NCBI RefSeq assembly: GCF_019112545.1
Contig: NW_025064894.1
Span: 956,717 to 1,020,716, forward strand
Source: Guyanagaster necrorhizus
Taxonomy: Eukaryota; Basidiomycota; Agaricomycetes; Agaricales; Physalacriaceae
Direction: 5' to 3'
Length of the DNA stretch: 64,000 nucleotides
Positions 59,008 to 64,000 of this stretch are shown here, piece by piece. Each line of letters begins with the position of its first letter. The stretch's first letter is position 1. A model generated the notes under the pieces. The model searched no databases. It was not told where the DNA came from and saw nothing but the letters and a program-made list of their open reading frames with translations. Made by a program: the position numbers and the translations under genes.

Positions 59008-60885
59008 GCCCTTCCATTTGTCGTAACCTATCGGGATATACTGTTCCTTGTCAAGGATTGTTGCGAGATAAACTGGTGGTAGTCCTTTCTTGATGCATTC
59101 GACCATGTATCCAGTGTCGGAGTTGTCATCTCGTATCCCAGCGAGTGTACCGAGTCATTCTAGTTCAGCGAAGTAGTCGGTAGTTGTCTTTCCTGCCAGC
59201 TTGTGTTCCTTCATCCGTTGCTTGTAGATTCCGGAAATGGTCACTGTCGGGGTCGGGATCCCACCATCAGGCGGGTGTTCCCACCCTTCGAGCATACTAC
59301 TCCCCTCCGTGTATGGCAGCGGCTGCTCGGCGAGTAATTGCAGGGCTGTCAGCAACTTCCTTGGTGGTGGATGTTGCCGGACTGCCGGGGATCAGCTCCT
59401 ATCAGGCCGAGATGCCGTGCCGGGGATGGTGCGAGTGTTATGTGAGTGCCGAGATGGTGCCATTCGGCTTGACAGTTCCATGGGTGCCGATTCCGAGGGT
59501 GATGCGTTCGGCATCTGCGGTTTGTCTGTTGTCTGTTTGCCGTTCCTCAGCTCATATGGCACTGTCGGCCCCACCTGGTACTGCAAAAATTGTTGATTAT
59601 GTATAAAAATGGCCCGTCCTGGGGCCGCATATTGTGAAACTTCCTCTCGCCCGACTTCATCGGCGAGAGGATACCTTTGACTTGAAGACGACCTTAACCA
59701 AAGGTCGTCTTCTTTTGCCTCCTCCATCTTTTCCCCACAACTTTCTATGGATTCAACATGGTGGTCCCTGACCCCCTCGATTGAACCCTTCTCCCCATCA
59801 TCCACGCCGTCGTCCTGGTCTCATATCTCCCCCTCGAGGAGGGAGATCTTGGCTAGGTCATATGTTGTCGGTGGAGCAGGTCTGGGGTTGTGTACTTGGT
59901 CTAGTGTCCTCTGGGCCGGGGTGAGGAGAAGGCTCCCGCCCAGGCTGCTGCTGCTCGTGCTCGGCCTGTCCCCCTGCTGTGTTTGTCGCCATTGCTCTGC
60001 TGTCTCCGCCGATCGGGATACTGCCGGTGTCTGCAATGGTGTCCGTTCCGAATGAAAATGATGGGCTGTCATCGACAGTTGATGCCCATGGGTCTGATTC
60101 GGTGTAGGAAGGGGTGGGGTACTGAAGGTGGGAGTCGGCCGTGCTGGTATTGACCAGAGTGGTGGTGCTAACACTTCCGGCCTCTCTCCTCTGCTGCTCT
60201 GCCTCTCGTGCTCTGAGATACCTCCCAAAGAGGTCGTTCTCCCTGTAGATCTCATCGTCGCTCCTTGTGTGACTGGCGAAGAGGGGGGCGAAGTTCCTGA
60301 TAGGGCGTTGTTCCAGCCGGTTGATTTCTGTCCTGTTGTCAGTGCTATTCTCTCGTACTGACATTGTATGATGGGATCCCCGAGTCCTAGTACTGGTCCC
60401 GTGAGCCATTGGTGAGCTGACCAAGGAGTCTCTGGCATGGCGTTCAGTGCCAGAGATGGGAGTTGGCATCCTTGTTGCTCGAGTACTGAGATGGGGGGAT
60501 GGGGTGGTGACGTTGGACCTGGGGTGTCGGAACCCTGTTGCCCAAGGGTTCCGAGAGTCCCGAATGACTGCTGGCAGGGATCATGGGGGGTATGTATGCT
60601 GTCTGGGTTGTTCCTCTTCTTCTTCCATTGGGTGTTCCGAAGACGTCCTTCCAGAGACATCTTCGGTGTCGACTCCTTCTGGCTGGTCAGGCTGTTGGGA
60701 TGTCGAGGGTCGAGTGGAGGAAGGGATGTGATGAAGAGGAAGGTCCAGTGTAACATTTTGTAAAATACGATGAATGCATTGGAATTCATGATAATGATGG
60801 ATAGACCAGGCGATAATCGATTGATGTCCACGGCACAGCTGTATAAGCACCAATAGACCGACCAGAATTCCAATGATAGAAGCAA
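59008..60885 (-). pseudogene. element D gag-like frame, 5' part
   Basis: +1 frame relative to ORF0, open 60885-59821, then 59805-59392 and 59355-59155 after stops. Conserved pieces: AETAEQWRQTQQGDRPST, YDLAKISLLEGEI, a reduced capsid block ISGIYKQRMKEHKLAGKTTT with DYFAELE. It is cut at 59008 by element E in the IGYDKWKGRT region. The upstream part of the open frame may be non-coding overlap with ORF0. Confidence 0.65.
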
Positions 60886-60943
60886 AGAGTATAAAAAACT
60901 CTTGAGTAAAGTTTGGGTTAGAGGGATTAAGCGTGATGGGCAT
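59858..60943 (-). pseudogene. element D ORF0
   Basis: MPITLNPSNPNFTQEFF, then membrane helix ILFASIIGILVGLLVLIQL, IIAWSIHHYHEFQCIHRIL, NVTLDLPLHHIP and an acidic stretch. A single TGA at 60581 interrupts a frame that resumes (DSRNPWATGFRHP) and continues HARDSLVSSPMAHG, YRENDLFGRYLRAREAEQQ to a stop at 59858. About 362 codons, shorter than the version in E. Confidence 0.72.
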
Positions 60944-60984
60944 TCAGTTTCTCAGCACAATTGGGTATGAGAAAGAGATGCAAA

Positions 60985-60997
60985 AGTCTCGAACTAA
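60985..60997 (-). other. element D primer-binding site, self-complementary
   Basis: TTAGTTCGAGACT in minus orientation, one base inside the LTR, pairs 13/13 with AGTCTCGAACTAA in the LTR. It differs from the element A site at three positions, each compensated in the LTR. Confidence 0.75.
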
Positions 60998-60998
60998 T

Positions 60999-61513
60999 TG
61001 TTAGACCCAAATCCCATGTGACCAGATGCACGTGATAAACAGTTCGGTTCCTCGCACTCTGGGAATGTCCGACTGAGTTCACTTGTGTGCGCCTTGGTGT
61101 TGTGTGGTTCAAGGCTCTTTGCAATTAGCTGAGCTCGAGATAAGATGGTATAGAATAAACTTTAGTTCGAGACTGGGGTATTACAGCGAGAACTACGCTA
61201 CTTAAATACTGTTCTGTTATCTGGCTATTAATAAGTGCTTACAAAAAGCTGTTGTCCTGCTGTGTGCTGTTACTGCTGCGCTACAGTTGAAGGACAAAAA
61301 GAGTATTGTCTCTCCCTTCACAGCACACAGCTATGTGATATGAGTCGGACTGACTGGGTTGCTGAGCTAATCCTTCCCACAGTCCCGATTGGGTTGCTGA
61401 CCAAGCTTTCCCATGGTCCTAAGCGCTGGTCTAGATGCCCTGACTAAGTGAAGACAGGGGTCATCTTCTGGAAAAGAAAAGGAAAGAAGAAAAATAGGAA
61501 AAAATCATAACAG
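60999..61513 (-). repeat. element D 5' LTR
   Basis: 515 bp. TATA-like TATTTAAG starts at 61208 (minus), 34 bp before the R-start motif AGTCTCGAACTAA (61174-61162), the same spacing as in element A. Confidence 0.92.
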
Positions 61514-61518
61514 TCTAT

Positions 61519-63682
61519 GTAGACAACATCCACTGAAGACTGTCATTCGATCTCAACAATGACCACCCATTATCATACAGGATCAACTCAATTGCATTGA
61601 CTGACAATATTCCATGCTGGGATGAAGACTCACCAAGTGTCAGAGGAGACCTCAGGAGCAACAAGGAGCATATCAATCCCACCAGAGACCTCAAGCAACT
61701 CCTGGATGAGCATATCACCATGCTCTTCCTCTGACCCTGATTCTACAGAAACTTCCACTGATATCACTGAGCAGTGGTGGCAGAAGCAGCAAGAAAAGAG
61801 GTCCTCAAAGAACAGTGATGAAGGCAACAGCTTTCTCCTTGCTCTGGACCAGATGATACTGGACCTAGTACTCAGCAGCAGCAGTCTGACTGATCCAAAT
61901 ATTTACAACCCACAAGAAGGCAGTTCCCTCACTGAGAGGGACAAGGATGAGATGGATGATGGGAAAGAGCTTGAGGGCAAGGACCCTCTCTCTGAATGGG
62001 GGAGCATACTCATGAAATGACCAACAGAGGAGTTGGCCAGGAAGGCACAGGAGGAGAGCCAGAGCAATTTTTTACAGCTGTACCAGGAAGGGGCAGCCAC
62101 ATTATGGAGGGATGACATCTGGTTGGTGTTGCCCATGGGACTAAGGTACACTACCACCAACAGAGTTGAGCATGCAGATATTATTCAATATATGGCTATT
62201 AAGCAGGCCATTCTTATTTATAATAAAAAATATTTAGGATATCAACTAGGGCTGCTACCAGCATATAAGTCCAGGTTTGACATTTAGCTGATGCCATGGA
62301 TGCTGAATGTCACCCCAAATCAAGCTGCTTACATGGCACCATCAATCTGAAGTACATCATCATAATATACATATGCAACTTCTGCTATCTGCAGCATGGC
62401 TTCTTGGCTTATGCAAAGCTGACCCCAGCCAAGAAACCTGTACTAGAATCCATGGGCACAACCCATGCACTGACCATTTGCTGGCCAGCCACTGCTAGAC
62501 AAGGCAGAAGGCAGTGGGAGTGGAAAGGCCTCAGAAGTGCCTCCTCTCAAAGAAGATGACTCTAAAGCACTCGAATTAGGATTCACCATCCAAAATGGGC
62601 ACATAGTATGCAAGAAGATACTGTCACTGGAAAGTCTCATTGCTGACAACAGCTCCCTCTATTCCTTCTCAGGACCCCTGATATTCTGGATTGTCCTGCT
62701 CTTTGGTGGGATCCTGAATCCAATGACTGCTCTGGCAGCAGATATGACCATACTCAATTGCAAGCCAGTCCTTGTACATGAGCCTCACTCTTTTAGAGGG
62801 GCATCCAAGGACATCAACTGGTTCCTCACCAACTGTGACCAATACTTCCAAGTGTTCACCTCATACTTTCTACTCAACATGTACAAGGTAACATTCACCA
62901 CAACTCATATGGAGGACAAGGCAAAGATATGATGGGCACTATTAGCCCCCATGTTCTGATCAACCATACAACAGCATCACTGAATGCTCTTGTGGCCAGT
63001 GCTGAAGCAGATGATTATTGACAAGTTCATGGATCCAGCTATGCAAGAGGTCCACAAGCTGAAGATGAAGGAGTATAAGATGGCCAACAAGCCAGCTACC
63101 AAGTACTTTGATGAGCTGGAACAACTCAGCAAACTCACCAGAGTCTAGGACAACATTGCAGACATGGGTTGAATGGTCAAATACATGAAGATAGGAGCCC
63201 CACTCTTCTATCTGAAGATAATTTTGGATCTTAGCCAGAATATCCCAAAGAGATATGACATGTGAAAGGAGTGCATCATTATGATGTACAGAGAATGACA
63301 ACAGCAGAAGCCTGAACAGATCACTCTGGCCACTGGGGGCCAGAAGCATCAAGGACAGGGCATGAAGTCCACTCTCTCCAGTTTGAACATGCCTGCCAAG
63401 CCCAGCAGCTCTGCTCCAACTTCCTCCTATGGTGAGAAGAAAACCAGTATGGGCATGACATTTACTGGAACAGGTAAGCCAATAGATGTGGATTGGCTCA
63501 AGAAGGAGGGTAAGTGCTTTAATTGTGGCCAAAAGAGCCACATAGTATGGGACTGCCCTCAGAAGAAGAATAAACACACTCAGGAGGACCTTAGAGCTCC
63601 GATCACTGAGTTACAGAAGGACGAAAAAGGCCTCAGACTGGAGACAAAGGTCAAAGAGGTAAAAGATGGGGCTGAGCAGTGA
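61519..63682 (+). pseudogene. element C gag, 3' part with zinc knuckle
   Basis: Starts right after the D target duplication. Segments in order: acidic SSDPDSTETSTDITEQWW (about 61727), the helix block EELARKAQEESQSNFLQLYQ with GAATLWRDD (62020-62120), the capsid block HEPHSFRGASKDINWFLTNC / DQYFQVF (62776-62860), VHKLKMKEYKMANKPATKYF (63050), and the CCHC knuckle CFNCGQKSHIVWDC at 63514-63555. It ends GAEQ then TGA at 63680-63682. A few internal stops. Confidence 0.82.
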
Positions 63683-64000
63683 GCAATTCCACTGACTCAG
63701 CCAAGATAACAAGTGGTGTGTCACAAGCAGACACTGGATGGACTGATTCTATCTCTGTAGTAACATCTATGTCTGAATTATGCATGCATTCAAATATACC
63801 TGACATTACCACTCAAACACTGGAATCATCTAAGGAACCAACTCAACTGCCTATGGGCTGAATAGAGGCAGCGAGCCCCACCAATTGGCTCAAGCCATTT
63901 GACACCAAATGAACTTGGCAGGCCATCAAGGATGCAAAGGATGAAGCCACAATAAAAGCCATGCTTAAGAATTGGATTCACAAGACCTGAGCTAAAGAAG
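63679..64000 (+). pseudogene. element C pol, first 320 bp
   Basis: Begins at the conserved overlap CAGTGAGCAATTCCAC, one base back from the gag stop (-1 frame). MHSNIPDIT (equivalent of the MHSNIPT block in E) and SPTNWLKPFDTK are recognisable. It is broken by TGA codons (e.g. after LPMG) and continues past the window end. Confidence 0.7.

Larger units (their letters stand above)
48605..61513 (-). mobile_element. element D: gag-bearing element without pol, interrupted by E
   Basis: LTRs of 514 and 515 bp, target duplication GTCTA (48600-48604, 61514-61518). Without E it is only about 4.8 kb. It encodes ORF0 and a gag-like frame, but between the end of gag (about 50728) and the 3' LTR (49118) I find no protease, RT, RNase H, integrase or chromodomain motif on either strand. 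Instead there is a repeat-containing open region. It is a candidate non-autonomous terminal-repeat-with-gag element. Confidence 0.85.
31052..64000 (+). mobile_element. element C: Ty3/gypsy chromovirus, host of B and D, continues past window end
   Basis: 5' LTR at 31052-31521, then ORF0 and gag interrupted by B (31703-47594 plus the duplicated CAATC at 47595-47599) and D (48605-61513 plus GTCTA at 61514-61518), then the end of gag and the first 320 bp of pol. The reading across both insertions is continuous when the inserts are ignored. CpG-depleted with several stops. Confidence 0.88.

Noticed and set aside
1..64000. CRISPR arrays, rRNA genes, bacterial operons or riboswitches
   Set aside because: The spliced genes and retroelements mark a fungal nuclear region, and no regularly spaced short repeats or rRNA-like sequence were seen.

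Overview
The window looks like nuclear DNA of a basidiomycete fungus, probably an Agaricomycete. The host genes carry many short (about 48-65 nt) GT-AG introns, and one belongs to the seven-helix membrane-protein type common in these fungi. The rest of the window is a deep nest of chromodomain-bearing Ty3/gypsy LTR retrotransposons. I cannot name the species.

Region 1-7,045 is CpG-normal, gene-bearing DNA. It holds a minus-strand NCS1-family permease gene cut by the window start, some unassigned fragments, a diverged tandem duplication carrying short TTAGGG-type motifs (2.6-3.8 kb), and a complete eight-exon seven-helix protein gene on the minus strand (6336-4897). Near 7,045 the composition changes abruptly: CpG almost vanishes and no intact gene follows.

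Region 7,046-31,051 is old, CpG-depleted repeat DNA. It contains a Ty3 remnant G (minus) whose LTR was split by a full Ty3 element F (9747-17889, TSD TTGGT) and by a solo LTR (17954-18335, TSD GATTA). Next come a truncated Ty1/copia end with its own inserted solo LTR (TSD CACAT), a 1,799-bp inverted repeat flanking a copia RT/RNase H fragment, and a 5'-truncated Ty3 element H (plus).

Region 31,052-64,000 is one nest. Element C (plus, runs off the window end) sits inside the LTR of H. Elements B (minus, 31703-47594, TSD CAATC) and D (minus, 48605-61513, TSD GTCTA) are inserted in C. Element A (plus, 36163-44221, TSD TTTCC) is inserted in B, and element E (minus, 50938-59002, TSD GTTCG) in D. 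I located every one of these boundaries and target-site duplications in the sequence.

The family has an unusual layout: LTR, a 13-nt self-complementary primer site, a long first ORF (ORF0, about 465 codons) with an N-terminal membrane helix, gag in the +1 frame overlapping ORF0, then pol in the -1 frame at a conserved overlap (protease, RT, RNase H, integrase, chromodomain). D lacks pol entirely and carries a repeat-containing ORF instead. The copies I examined closely are broken, mainly by TGA codons that mostly fit CGA-to-TGA change, matching a genome-wide pattern of CpG loss. The likely undescribed items are ORF0 and its overlap with gag, and the covariation between the LTR R start and the primer-binding site that supports self-priming.
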